A stretch of DNA of 12,878 bases from CAYSUS01 sp964434165 (GCA_964434165.1 CAYSUS010000156.1:1-12878), one strand, 5' to 3'; shown: positions 1 through 7,911, counted from the first letter of the stretch. Notes: generated from the sequence alone by a model not told the origin. A program made the numbers and translations.

Positions 1-5
1 GGACG

Positions 6-31
6 GCCCCCAAGGGCCTGCCCTTCGGGGC
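6..31. terminator. GC-rich hairpin at the left edge, possible terminator of an upstream gene
   Basis: Arms GCCCC-C-AAGGG (6-16) and CCCTT-C-GGGGC (21-31) pair around a CCTG loop with one C/C mismatch. No T-rich tail follows on either strand, so it is only a weak candidate for an intrinsic terminator or an mRNA-end hairpin of a gene lying left of the window. No coding region supported by codon bias is seen between 1 and 165. Confidence 0.3.
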
Positions 32-67
32 GTGCGCGCCAGTCTGTCGCGGCCGCAGCCGTCCGAG

Positions 68-96
68 TTGCGGGGCGCCGGCGACGCCCTTACCAT
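68..96 (+). promoter_or_regulatory. nanA: candidate sigma70-type promoter for the sialic-acid pair
   Basis: TTGCGG (68-73) and TACCAT (91-96) are separated by exactly 17 nt, giving 3/6 and 4/6 matches to the vegetative consensus. Transcription would start near 103, leaving a leader of about 60 nt before the lyase start codon. In GC-rich DNA such matches occur by chance, so this rests mainly on spacing and position. Confidence 0.3.
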
Positions 97-154
97 CAGC
101 GTTGCTCGCTCGGATGTCGTGGCGCCAAGCCGTACTCCGTCTCCAACCCGTCTT

Positions 155-160
155 GGGAGG
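155..160 (+). promoter_or_regulatory. nanA: Shine-Dalgarno site that fixes the TTG start of the lyase
   Basis: GGGAGG lies 5 nt before the TTG at 166. No ATG in the lyase frame gives a full-length (beta/alpha)8 barrel, and the residues right after the TTG (Leu-Gly-Gly-Leu-Ile-Ala-Ala) are the expected first barrel strand. The site therefore decides the start codon. Confidence 0.7.
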
Positions 161-165
161 AAACC

Positions 166-1089
166 TTGTCCGAACCCGCAGCGCTCGGCGGCCTGATCGC
201 GGCCGCGCACACGCCGATGCGTTCCGATGGAGCCCTGGACCTGGAAGGGATCGGGCCGCTGGTCGAGCATCTCGTCGGAGAGGGAGTGTCGGGCCTGTAC
301 GTTCTGGGCTCGACCGGCGAGGGCCCCTCGCTGAGCCAGGACGAGCGCATGGCCGCCGCCGAGCGGTTCGTCCGCGCGTCGGCCGGCCGGCTGCCGGTCG
401 TCGTCCAGGTGGGGCACCACAGCGTCGCGGAGGCCCGAACGCTGGCCGCGCACGCCGCGCGGGTCGGGGCCGACGCCGTCTCGGCCACGCCGCCGAGCTA
501 CTTCAAACCGCAGGGCGTCGAAGCCCTCGCGGCCACGATGGCCCAGATCGCCTCGGCCGCGCCCGAGCTGCCATTCTACTACTACCACATGCCCGCGGCG
601 ACGGGCGTGACCTGCGACCTGCCGGCCCTGCTCGAAGCCGTCGGCGCGCGGGCCGCCAGCTTCGCCGGGGTGAAGTACACGGCTCCCACGCTCGACGAGT
701 ACCTCGCCTGCACGCAGGTCGAAGCCGGCCGGTTCAACATGCTCTTCGGCCGCGACGAGATGCTGCTTGCGGCCCTGGCGGTCGGCGCCCGAGGCGCGGT
801 GGGCAGCACGTACAACTTCGCCGCGCCCTTGTACCGGCGGCTGATCGCCGCGTTCGAGCGCAGCGACCTGGCCGAGGCCCGCCGCTGCCAGGCCCTGGCC
901 GTCGGGATGATCCGCACCATCCTGTCCTTCGGCGTCTTCGAGTCGCTCAAAGCCATGATGCAGATCATCGGCGTGGACTGCGGCCCGCCCCGCCTGCCGG
1001 TCATGCCGCTTTCGCCGGAGCGCGTGGACGCGCTCCGCGCGGCCCTGGAGTCGATCGGCTTCTTCCAATGGGGACGGCAAGAGGGATGA
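166..1089 (+). CDS. nanA: N-acetylneuraminate lyase (sialic acid aldolase, DHDPS/NAL family)
   Basis: A class I aldolase that splits N-acetylneuraminate into N-acetylmannosamine and pyruvate in the cytoplasm, the first committed step of sialic acid catabolism. The 307 residues match the usual family length. Visible signatures are the pyruvate-carboxylate loop GSTGEG (48-53), the catalytic Tyr in FYYYHMP (Tyr140 of residues 137-143) and the Schiff-base Lys in GVKYT (Lys170). The C-terminal GAVGSTYNF (210-218) and GPPRLP (273-278) closely resemble vertebrate NPL-type lyases rather than lysine-pathway DapA enzymes, and the YYHMP motif also favours sialate over dihydrodipicolinate chemistry. Translation starts at TTG behind GGGAGG. 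It is followed after 55 nt by a kelch/symporter fusion that would supply its substrate. No nanK or nanE is in the window. A related 2-keto-sugar acid aldolase activity is possible but less likely. Confidence 0.9.
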   Translation: MSEPAALGGLIAAAHTPMRSDGALDLEGIGPLVEHLVGEGVSGLYVLGSTGEGPSLSQDERMAAAERFVRASAGRLPVVVQVGHHSVAEARTLAAHAARVGADAVSATPPSYFKPQGVEALAATMAQIASAAPELPFYYYHMPAATGVTCDLPALLEAVGARAASFAGVKYTAPTLDEYLACTQVEAGRFNMLFGRDEMLLAALAVGARGAVGSTYNFAAPLYRRLIAAFERSDLAEARRCQALAVGMIRTILSFGVFESLKAMMQIIGVDCGPPRLPVMPLSPERVDALRAALESIGFFQWGRQEG

Positions 1090-1144
1090 ACGCCGCCATC
1101 GGGGGACGCCTTCACACCTTGGATGCCACGCCCGGAGGTTCCCG

Positions 1145-3766
1145 ATGCGAGCGGTGGCTGCGACCGTGCTGATCGGGGCGACGCTGTTGGGCCTCGCCCC
1201 GCTCCGACTCGAAGCCGCGGACGAAGCGACCGGATTCGGCCCTAGCGCGCTGGAGTGGGGACGCCTGCCGGACCTGCCCGACGCCGTGGGACTGGCCGGC
1301 CCCTATGCCGGCACCAGCGGCGAGGCCCTCGTGGTGGCCGGCGGGGCCAACTTCCCCGATCGCCCGCCCTGGCAGGGCGGCACCAAGGTGTGGCACGACC
1401 GCATCTACGTGCTCTCCTCGCGCGAAGGCCCCTGGATCGAGGCCCCCCGGCGCCTGCCGCGGCCGCTGGCCTACGGCGTGTCGCTCGCCGGGGACGACGC
1501 CCTGGTGTGCCTGGGCGGAAGCGACGCGGAGCGGCATCGTGCCGACGCCTTCCTGATCCGCTGGGACGCGGAGCGCGGTCGCGTGGAGCTCGAGTCGTTG
1601 CCGCCCCTGCCGCAGCCGGCGGCCCACCAGTGCGGAGCGATCCTTGGAGAGAGGATCTACCTGGCCGGCGGCCTGGCCGCGCCGGATGCCGGCAGACCGC
1701 TCGAGGCGTTCTGGACCCTGGACCTGTCGAAGCAAGGCGACGAGCGAGCCTGGGAGGAGCTGAAAACGTGGCCCGGCCCTCCGAGAATGCTGGCGGCGGC
1801 TGGTGTCCAGGACGGGGCGTTCTACCTGTTCGGCGGCGTGGACCTCGTGCCACACGCAGACGGCGATCCGCGGCGGGAGTATCTCGGCGACGCGTACCGC
1901 TTCGAGCCCGATCACGGCTGGTCGCGGATCGCCGATCTGCCGCAGCCCTCGGCGGCGGCTCCCAGCCCGGCCCCGGCGCTAGGGCAATCGCATCTACTGC
2001 TCCTGGGAGGCGACGACGGCGAGCACGCCGACCGGGTCGCCGAGCTTGGGGACAGGCATCCCGGCTTCCCGCGCCAGATCTGGGCCTACCACACGATCAC
2101 CGACACCTGGGTCCGGGCCGGCGCCGTGCCCCGCGACCCTGCGGAGGGCCTGTGGCCGCCGGTGACGGTCCCGACCGTGCGGTGGCAAGGGAGCGTGGTC
2201 GTCCCCAGCGGCGAGGCCCGGCCCGGCGTGCGCACCGCGCAGGTCCTTGCCGCGGAGCCGATCGCCAGGGCCAGCGGCTTCCGCGGCGTCGATTTCGCGG
2301 TGATCGGCCTCTACATGGCCGCGCTGGTGCTGATGGGCGTGTTCTTCGCGCGACGGGGGCGGAGCACCGACGACTTCTTCCTGGCCGGGCGGCGGATTCC
2401 CTGGTGGGCGGCGGGGCTGAGCATCTTCGGCACGCAGCTCAGCGCGATCACCTACATGGCCATGCCCGCGCTGGTCTATCGAACCGACTGGAGCTACCTG
2501 TTCGGCAACATGATGATGCTCGTCGCCGCGCCGGTCGTGGTGGCCGCCTACCTGCCGATCTACCGCCGGCAGAACCTCACGACGGCCTACGAGTACCTCG
2601 AGCGGCGGTTCCACCTGTCCGTGCGCCTGCTGGGCGCGGCGGCCTTCTGCCTGTTCCAGCTCGGCCGCATGGGAGTGATCCTCCTGCTGCCCGCCCTGGC
2701 CCTGGCCACCGTGACGGGCATCGACGTCTACTACTGCATCCTCGTGATGGGGATCGTGGCCACGGCGTACACCGTGCTGGGCGGGATCGAGGCCGTGGTG
2801 TGGACCGACGTGCTTCAGGCCGGCGTGCTGCTGGGCGGCGCGGTCCTGAGCCTCCTCGTCATCTTCGGCGGGGTGGAAGGCGGCCTGGCGGGAACATTCC
2901 AGATGGCCGAAAGCCGCGGCAAGCTCTCCCTGGGCTTCTGGAGCTGGGACTTCGCCACCGCCGCGATCTGGGTGATCCTCTTCGGGCGGCTGCTGGAGAT
3001 GTTCGTCCCCTACACGGCGGATCAGACCGTGGTGCAGCGGTACCTGACCACGCCGGACGAGAAGCAGGCCGCCCGGGGCGTGTGGACCAACGCCCTGCTC
3101 TCCGTGCCGGCCACGCTGATCTTCTTCTCGGTCGGGACCGGCCTGTGGGCCTTCTACCGTACCCGCCCCGAGCTGCTCAACCCGGCCGGGCGCACCGACG
3201 ACATCTTCGCCTGGTTCATCGCCCAGCAGTTGCCGGTGGGCATCTCGGGGCTGGTGATCGCCGGGCTGTTCGCGGCAGCCATGTCGAGCCTCGATTCAAG
3301 CATGAACTCCGTGGCCACGGTGCTGGTGACCGACTTCTACCGCCGCTTCCGCCCCGCCGCGGCCGACCGCGGCGCGCTGCGCCTCGCCCGGGCCCTGACG
3401 CTGCTCCTGGGCGTGCTGGGCACGGGGTCGGCCGTGTGGATGGCGCTGCGCCACGACCCTTCGATGTGGGATCAGCACACGAAGATCGTGGGCCTGTTGG
3501 GCGGGGGGATGGCGGGCCTGTTCGCGCTGGGCGTCTTCACGCGGAGGGCCAACGCGCTGGGCGCGGTCGTCGGGCTGGCCGCCAGCACGGCCATCCTCTA
3601 CGCGGTGCAGCGAAGCGGCCGTGTCCACTTCTTCCTCTATTCGGCCGTGGCCATCGGCTCGTGCTTCGCCATCGGCTGGGCCGCAAGCTGGCTCGCGCCC
3701 CCGCCCGCCTCGACCCGGGGCCTGACCTGGCCGCCGCCCAGCGATAAAGCCCGCGGCGCCGACTGA
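1145..3766 (+). CDS. NanM-like kelch mutarotase fused to SSS-family sodium:solute (sialic acid) symporter
   Basis: An 873-residue two-part protein. Residues 1-24 look like a signal peptide, with possible cleavage after Leu-Glu-Ala. Residues about 35-370 form a kelch beta-propeller with repeated blade motifs (AGGANF 65-70, LGGSD 123-127, AGGL 174-177, FGGVD 229-233, LGGDDG 287-292), as in N-acetylneuraminate mutarotase NanM. Residues about 383-850 hold roughly 13 hydrophobic segments of a solute:sodium symporter, with AYEYLERRF (481-489), DQTVVQRYL (626-634) and the Na+-site region AAAMSSLDSSMNS (710-722). Many SSS proteins have a periplasmic N-terminus, so an exported propeller directly ahead of helix 1 is topologically consistent. 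By inference the propeller equilibrates sialic acid anomers at the mouth of the transporter and the upstream lyase degrades the imported sugar. Start: ATG with GGAGG 6 nt upstream. Substrate is inferred from context and not proven by sequence. Confidence 0.88.
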   Translation: MRAVAATVLIGATLLGLAPLRLEAADEATGFGPSALEWGRLPDLPDAVGLAGPYAGTSGEALVVAGGANFPDRPPWQGGTKVWHDRIYVLSSREGPWIEAPRRLPRPLAYGVSLAGDDALVCLGGSDAERHRADAFLIRWDAERGRVELESLPPLPQPAAHQCGAILGERIYLAGGLAAPDAGRPLEAFWTLDLSKQGDERAWEELKTWPGPPRMLAAAGVQDGAFYLFGGVDLVPHADGDPRREYLGDAYRFEPDHGWSRIADLPQPSAAAPSPAPALGQSHLLLLGGDDGEHADRVAELGDRHPGFPRQIWAYHTITDTWVRAGAVPRDPAEGLWPPVTVPTVRWQGSVVVPSGEARPGVRTAQVLAAEPIARASGFRGVDFAVIGLYMAALVLMGVFFARRGRSTDDFFLAGRRIPWWAAGLSIFGTQLSAITYMAMPALVYRTDWSYLFGNMMMLVAAPVVVAAYLPIYRRQNLTTAYEYLERRFHLSVRLLGAAAFCLFQLGRMGVILLLPALALATVTGIDVYYCILVMGIVATAYTVLGGIEAVVWTDVLQAGVLLGGAVLSLLVIFGGVEGGLAGTFQMAESRGKLSLGFWSWDFATAAIWVILFGRLLEMFVPYTADQTVVQRYLTTPDEKQAARGVWTNALLSVPATLIFFSVGTGLWAFYRTRPELLNPAGRTDDIFAWFIAQQLPVGISGLVIAGLFAAAMSSLDSSMNSVATVLVTDFYRRFRPAAADRGALRLARALTLLLGVLGTGSAVWMALRHDPSMWDQHTKIVGLLGGGMAGLFALGVFTRRANALGAVVGLAASTAILYAVQRSGRVHFFLYSAVAIGSCFAIGWAASWLAPPPASTRGLTWPPPSDKARGAD

Positions 3767-3784
3767 CTGCACGCCGCGGCCGTC

Positions 3785-3833
3785 AAGAAACGAAAACGCC
3801 GGACGCGCGGGCACTTCGCGCGCGCGTCCGGCG
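3785..3833 (-). terminator. intrinsic terminator of the tad-like operon
   Basis: A perfect 13-bp stem, 3797-3809 with 3821-3833, around an 11-nt loop. Read on the minus strand it is followed directly by TTTTCGTTTCTT (3785-3796), the expected uridine-rich tail. It begins 18 nt past the stop of the vWA gene. On the plus strand the same stem lies about 30 nt after the symporter stop but lacks a T tract, so any effect on that transcript would be weaker. Confidence 0.8.
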
Positions 3834-3851
3834 GATGGGAGGTTCCGAGCA

Positions 3852-5867
3852 TCACGGGGCCACGGTCGCCCGGATCAGCCGGGGCGGCGGCACCTTGGCG
3901 GCGATCTTGTTGAAGGCCACGTTGAGCTCGTCCTGCATCTCGGCGATCGTCGTGCCGCCGGGGACGTTGATGTGGACGCCCCCACCCATGATGGCGATGA
4001 CCTCCATGATCTCCGAGTCGGCGCCCGCCCCCACGCTCATCGTGTGGATGGTCACGCCGTCGCGGACCGCCTCATACGCCTTGTACAGGGCGTAGGTCTT
4101 GCCCTGGACCTCGCTGTAGCTGCCGCCGGGCGTGTAGAGGTTGCCGTCGGCGTCCACGATGTCGTTCCAGTCGAAGCCGTCCGGGGCGCTGAACGAACCG
4201 GGATACGTGTTGGCGTTTCCGTCCGTCATCAGGAGCATCGTCTTGCGCGAGCCGTACCGGGCGTGCTGCGCGAGCAGGCTGGATGCCTCGACGATGCCGT
4301 CGCCCATGTTCGTGCTCGAGCTGAAATGGGCCGCCTGGGTGTGGCGCTGGAGCGTGTTGAGGTCGGTGTACTGCCGGCTGATCGGCTCCGAGGAGAGATC
4401 GACCGTCATGTTGCAGACGTTGGGAACGCAGTTGATCGGCCCGTCGAGCCACTGGGCCGTCGTGGCGTAGCAGACCATGCCCACCGCGTCGCCGAAGTCG
4501 AGGTTCTCCAGGAACTCCAGGAACAGGGTGGTGCCGTTCTTCACCGCGTGGAACGGGTAGTGCGGCGTGTCGGCCAACTGGGGCGTCTCGTCGTGGGCGC
4601 ACCGGCGCTCCAGCAGGTAGTTGACGAACGCGGCCCCGGTGTAGCGGAACGGCCGCCCCGTGTTGTACATCCGGCGGCCCCACTCGCTCGACGACTTGCC
4701 CCGGTCGGGCTCGTAGCGGCAGTAGCGGAGGAACTCCCGCCAGCTCCCTTGGGGGTAGGGCCACGGCTTGCTGTCCAGGCCGAAGTACACCAGCTTCTCG
4801 TCCAGCGAGTGCCAGTCGCCGGTGTCCTTCTCGTCGTAGTCGGCGATGCTCAGCGTGACGGTGTCGGCGACGTCCTTGTAGAACTTCACCATGTAGATCC
4901 GCCGTCCGCTGGAGTCGTAGTCCTGGATGTCGTAGGTGCCCGAGCTGGCCACCTCGTAGATCGACTTGGTGTGGTAGTTCCCGTCGTAGTCGTAGTAGTA
5001 GAGCTTGACCCTCTTGTACTGGCAGTCGAGCTCCACGTCCACCTCGTTGAACCGGTACCGGACGGTCCCGGTCATGCCGTTGTCGCTGCGGGTCTCCTGG
5101 TAGTAGATCTCCCCGTCGAACTCGGCCTTCGAGCTGGGGGTGATGATCGGGCCCAGGTCCGGGCTGCCCAGGGCCTGGTAGATCTCCCACTCGTTGTCGA
5201 TGACTTCCGTCTCGCTCAAGTTGCTCACGTCCAGGCCGCTGTCGAAGTTCATCGACCGGGAGAAGTCCATCACGACGACGATGTCGCGCGATTCGACGAA
5301 GGAGGTGGCGGAGACCGTCACCTCGCGCGAGCCGAGCCCGATCGCCCGGGCGAACGGAAGCTGCACCGGCCGGCCGTCCGGGTCGTCCGCGTCGTCCGGG
5401 ACGGGGTTCGTGACGTCGCGGCGGGCCACGACCTGCACCACGTTGTAGGGCGTCTCGTCCCAACTGACGCTCCACTCCTCGGTCGCCTCGTTGTAGGTGC
5501 TGCGGCCGAAGCGGACGTCGCGCTGCGGATCGACGTACACGTGGTTCAGCTCGGCGACCCGTGCGGCCATGTCCCGCGCCCGCTGCTCGGCGATCGAGTT
5601 GACGTCGATCTCGCCGTCTCCCTGGTCGCCTTCCTCATCGACGGCGGCCACGATCTCGCCGGCCGCGGCCAGGGCGGCTGCGTCCACCGCGTTCTGCATC
5701 TTCGTCTTCTCGTTGACCAGCGAACCCATGTCCACGGCCAGCGCGAGAAACGCCATGATCGCCGGGAGGAGGACGATCGTCTTCACCCCCAGCACGCCTC
5801 GACGCGACTCCCTTCCCCGCGCGCGCCGCCGGCGCCTCCGGCCGGGCACCTCGATGATCCAACGCAT
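3852..5867 (-). CDS. TadG-like membrane-anchored von Willebrand factor A protein with large intradomain insertion
   Basis: Third gene of the pseudopilin-like operon, 671 residues. A basic N-terminus (RRRRRAR, 11-17) precedes one membrane helix (about 28-47) and the helical stretch typical of the TadE/TadG-like N-terminal region (50-75, Asn-Ala-Val-Asp-Ala-Ala-Ala-Leu-Ala-Ala-Ala). A vWA domain starts near 195 with the metal-site motif DFSRS (Asp201, Ser203, Ser205), resumes with Thr519 (SSSTNMGDG) and ends its metal site with Asp549 (MTDGN), so all MIDAS residues are present. Between about 210 and 435 sits an insertion of some 225 residues, rich in Tyr and acidic residues. The protein is expected to be anchored in the inner membrane with its bulk outside. 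TadG proteins help assemble Flp/Tad pili, but no other tad gene is nearby. Start: ATG with GAGGT 6 nt upstream. Confidence 0.82.
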   Translation of the reverse strand: MRWIIEVPGRRRRRRARGRESRRGVLGVKTIVLLPAIMAFLALAVDMGSLVNEKTKMQNAVDAAALAAAGEIVAAVDEEGDQGDGEIDVNSIAEQRARDMAARVAELNHVYVDPQRDVRFGRSTYNEATEEWSVSWDETPYNVVQVVARRDVTNPVPDDADDPDGRPVQLPFARAIGLGSREVTVSATSFVESRDIVVVMDFSRSMNFDSGLDVSNLSETEVIDNEWEIYQALGSPDLGPIITPSSKAEFDGEIYYQETRSDNGMTGTVRYRFNEVDVELDCQYKRVKLYYYDYDGNYHTKSIYEVASSGTYDIQDYDSSGRRIYMVKFYKDVADTVTLSIADYDEKDTGDWHSLDEKLVYFGLDSKPWPYPQGSWREFLRYCRYEPDRGKSSSEWGRRMYNTGRPFRYTGAAFVNYLLERRCAHDETPQLADTPHYPFHAVKNGTTLFLEFLENLDFGDAVGMVCYATTAQWLDGPINCVPNVCNMTVDLSSEPISRQYTDLNTLQRHTQAAHFSSSTNMGDGIVEASSLLAQHARYGSRKTMLLMTDGNANTYPGSFSAPDGFDWNDIVDADGNLYTPGGSYSEVQGKTYALYKAYEAVRDGVTIHTMSVGAGADSEIMEVIAIMGGGVHINVPGGTTIAEMQDELNVAFNKIAAKVPPPRLIRATVAP

Positions 5868-5950
5868 GGAACTACCTCGTCATTACAGGGCGAATGGGTG
5901 TTGATTCACACGATGCCGTTCTCACGCCCGCAACTCGTTCGCGTTGTCTC

Positions 5951-6442
5951 TCAATCGCACAAGCTCGCCGGTCGCGCGTTGCGGAACACGTAGCTCCGCG
6001 TGATCGTCAGCGCGCCCTCGGGCGGATCGTCCCCCTCCAGCCAGGTCAGGGGCATCTCGATCGTCGTCTCGAAGAGCTCGAACTCGTTGTTCGGATCGTC
6101 CAGGTCCATCTCCTGGCCCGTATCCGGGTGGGTGATCGACACGGTGGCGTGCTCGCCCGGAAACCCGGCGGCCGTGAGGAAGTTCTGGATGTCCTCGATG
6201 ATCTTGTCGTTGGTCGATTGGTCGCCGTCGAGCACCGCGCGGCGATCCATGCCGGCCAGGCGCACACCCTGTCGGGCGGCGTTCTGGACCGCGATCGAGG
6301 CCTGGTAAAGCTTCGAGCAGGCGGCCATCCCCAAGAGGAGCGTCACCAGCACCGGCGCGATCACCGCGAACTCCACCGCCACGGCCCCGCGCCGCTTGGC
6401 GCGTGACCGCCGGCCCCGTCCGTCGCGCGTGGTCTTGATCAT
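5951..6442 (-). CDS. TadE/TadF-like pseudopilin
   Basis: A 163-residue small membrane protein. A basic leader (RGRRSRAKRR, 9-18) ends in Gly19 followed by AVAVE, placing Glu24 at +5 and then a hydrophobic helix (about 20-40). This is the class III/type IV prepilin-like processing pattern, and TadE and TadF of Aggregatibacter are known to be cleaved by the prepilin peptidase TadV. The soluble C-terminal part (about 45-163) is acidic and contains a Pro-Asp-Thr-Gly/Asp-Asp-Pro-Asn-Asn segment. It starts 16 nt after the stop of the upstream TadE-like gene, with GGAG 8 nt before the ATG, so the two are clearly co-transcribed; 83 nt separate it from the vWA gene. As second of two consecutive TadE-type genes it may take the TadF role, but the sequence alone does not settle this. 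Confidence 0.8.
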   Translation of the reverse strand: MIKTTRDGRGRRSRAKRRGAVAVEFAVIAPVLVTLLLGMAACSKLYQASIAVQNAARQGVRLAGMDRRAVLDGDQSTNDKIIEDIQNFLTAAGFPGEHATVSITHPDTGQEMDLDDPNNEFELFETTIEMPLTWLEGDDPPEGALTITRSYVFRNARPASLCD

Positions 6443-6458
6443 GGCAGCATCTCCGCGA

Positions 6459-7025
6459 TTATTCGTGCCGGGAAAACGAGTAGGCTTCGTACACCTGCCC
6501 CGCGAACACGTTCGACTGCGGCGTTCCCGACGCCAAGGCCATCATTCGCGATAGCGTGTTCACGGGCAGGAGGGTGATGTCTTCGTAGGGGACCCGGACG
6601 CGGACCAGCATCAGGTGGCCCGGCTCCAGGTCTTCCAGGGGGTAGTCCGTGGTGAAGTCGGGCAGCGTGGCGAACGCGTCGGAATCGCCGACCTCGTGCG
6701 GAAGCGTGCCGCCGCTGTCGTACACGGCGGCGTCCTTGATGAGGATCTCCACCTGGTCGGGATCGACCGTGCCGAGCAGGCACTCGCGCACCCGCGCCTC
6801 CACCTCGTCCACCGTCACCCCGCAGACCGACCCGAACCGGCAACTGTCCTGGGCCGCGGTCTTCAGCACGCTCTGGACCCAGTAGATGCGGGTCACCTCG
6901 ATCAGGCCGAAGACGAACACCAGGAAAATCGGAAGCACCACCGCCAGCTCGACGGACGTCGTGCCGCGGCGCTGGGGGCCGCGCCTCGCAGCCACGCGAT
7001 CGACGTTGCGCGGAAGAGCGCTCAT
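6459..7025 (-). CDS. tadE: TadE-like pseudopilin
   Basis: A 188-residue protein and first gene of the operon. A basic leader (RRGPQRR, 14-20) ends in Gly21 followed by TTSVE, so Glu26 stands at +5 of a predicted prepilin-peptidase site. A strong hydrophobic helix follows (about 24-45, ELAVVLPIFLVFVFGLIEV), the classic TadE-like signature. The globular part carries two Cys (Cys61 and Cys68 region, SCRFGSVCG), which could form a disulfide outside the membrane; this is an inference. Start: ATG with GAGGT 6 nt upstream, the same spacing as for the vWA gene. TadE proteins are accessory pseudopilins for Flp pilus biogenesis. No ATPase, secretin, Flp pilin or prepilin peptidase is seen in the window, so these three genes must work with components encoded elsewhere or in a different process. 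Confidence 0.83.
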   Translation of the reverse strand: MSALPRNVDRVAARRGPQRRGTTSVELAVVLPIFLVFVFGLIEVTRIYWVQSVLKTAAQDSCRFGSVCGVTVDEVEARVRECLLGTVDPDQVEILIKDAAVYDSGGTLPHEVGDSDAFATLPDFTTDYPLEDLEPGHLMLVRVRVPYEDITLLPVNTLSRMMALASGTPQSNVFAGQVYEAYSFSRHE

Positions 7026-7443
7026 TCTCGCACCTCGTGGTGCCGGTTGCTGTGAAACAGGGGTGATGCGGATCGCGCCTATCCCCCGGCTCCGTCCGGA
7101 GAGGTCGCGGCTTGGATTTCCCCTCTCGGGGCAACGTTTCGGCCGGCGAGGGAAGGCCCGCTACGGCCAGCCTGCAACTTGGTGGGCCAAGGCGGCGCGA
7201 GGAGAAGCTGCCACCTATTGAATAGCCTAGCTTACAAACGGCAGGGCCCCGGCCCGCACGACCCTGCCCGGCCTCGTCCGGCTGGCGAAAGGGGGCGCGC
7301 GGGTCGGATGGTAAGGGTCGGAGTGCTAAAACGCGTTGCGCGATTCGTGGGAAAGGCGTCCGGGACTTCTCGCGCGAACCGCCCTTCGGGCCCAGATCAG
7401 CACGTGGTACCGCCCCTCGGATATCGCGCCCCGCGGGAACGAG
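7026..7443. other. intergenic region upstream of the tad-like operon
   Basis: No reading frame here has convincing codon bias. It must hold the promoter of the minus-strand tad-like operon, but no good -35/-10 pair could be identified. A local AT-rich patch occurs at 7215-7239. A GGCAGGG/CCCTGCC pair (7240-7246 with 7262-7268, 15-nt loop) could form a hairpin on the operon side of that patch, and TTGG/CCAA around 7175-7185 forms another short dyad. The longer frames crossing it look like by-products of high GC content. Confidence 0.4.
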
Positions 7444-7508
7444 ATGCAGACCGCGCAGTACGGCTCCTGGCGGGGGAGCTGCCGCGGATCGTCGGCACCG
7501 TCGGCGCG

Positions 7509-7700
7509 ATGGACTTCGCGCGCACGAGCGAGGAGATGGCCCGACAGGCCGAACCGGTCCAGCGCGGCGTCAAGCCGGCCGCGGGCGCGCAGCCCACGCC
7601 GATCCCCCGCGGCGCCGAGGGCAACAACGCCAGCGTCGAGGTCAAGCCCGGCCCGCAGCAGCTCGACTTCCCGCTGAAGAGACCCTCGCTCGATTGGTAG
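7509..7700 (+). CDS. small Pro/Ala-rich hypothetical protein, probably the 3' part of a frameshifted gene
   Basis: Not recognised. From ATG 7509 it gives 63 residues beginning MDFARTSEEMARQAEP and ending LKRPSLDW. Nearly every codon ends in G or C, as in the window's certain genes, and the composition (charged N-terminal half, Pro/Gly/Ala linker, Phe-Pro-Leu tail) is protein-like without membrane helices. No RBS precedes 7509. Upstream, however, the coding-like bias continues in another frame from ATG 7444 (GGGA 5 nt before it) and crosses into this frame at a G5 run (7472-7476). One more G there would give a continuous 85-residue protein spanning 7444-7700. The gene may therefore be 7444-7700 with a sequencing error or real frameshift. 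Function unknown. Confidence 0.45.
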   Translation: MDFARTSEEMARQAEPVQRGVKPAAGAQPTPIPRGAEGNNASVEVKPGPQQLDFPLKRPSLDW

Positions 7701-7882
7701 TCCGTGATCGGTCATGGGGGTGCTTCGAGCGCGCAAGACGCGAGGGATGCCACGAGCAAACCATGCTCGAAGGCCCTGCGCGCAGGTCCGTCCCGCCCTC
7801 GCGCAATATCCCCCACTTTCGGGTGGTAGTGGAGCGAATCACTCGGGCACGTCCGGCGACCTCTGCCGGGGCCGGCGCCAGG

Positions 7883-7911
7883 TTGACAGCCTCGCGGCGC
7901 AGGCGCAGCAT
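7883..7911 (+). promoter_or_regulatory. candidate promoter with consensus TTGACA for the four-helix membrane protein
   Basis: A perfect TTGACA (7883-7888) is followed after 17 nt by CAGCAT (7906-7911), a poor -10 match but at ideal spacing. It lies about 87 nt before the GTG of the next plus-strand gene. A second element of the same build (TTGACA, 17 nt, CAGACT) precedes the zinc-ribbon gene, which raises confidence a little. Confidence 0.45.

Noticed and set aside
1255..3747. 830-codon plus-strand frame overlapping the kelch/symporter gene
   Set aside because: The product is Arg/Gly/Pro/Ala-rich without domains, while the overlapping frame carries kelch and SSS motifs. High GC suppresses stop codons in the shadow frame.
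3972..5993. Very long plus-strand open frame (673 codons) across the vWA gene
   Set aside because: It is antisense to a gene with intact vWA metal-site motifs, a membrane helix and a terminator. Its product is a Val/Arg/His-rich low-complexity sequence, as expected from the complement of GC-rich codons.
7110..7215. Possible riboswitch (cyclic di-GMP type) in the region upstream of the tad-like operon
   Set aside because: Some GGCAAC/GCTACGG-like pieces are present, but the conserved core and closing stem of GEMM elements could not be assembled on either strand.
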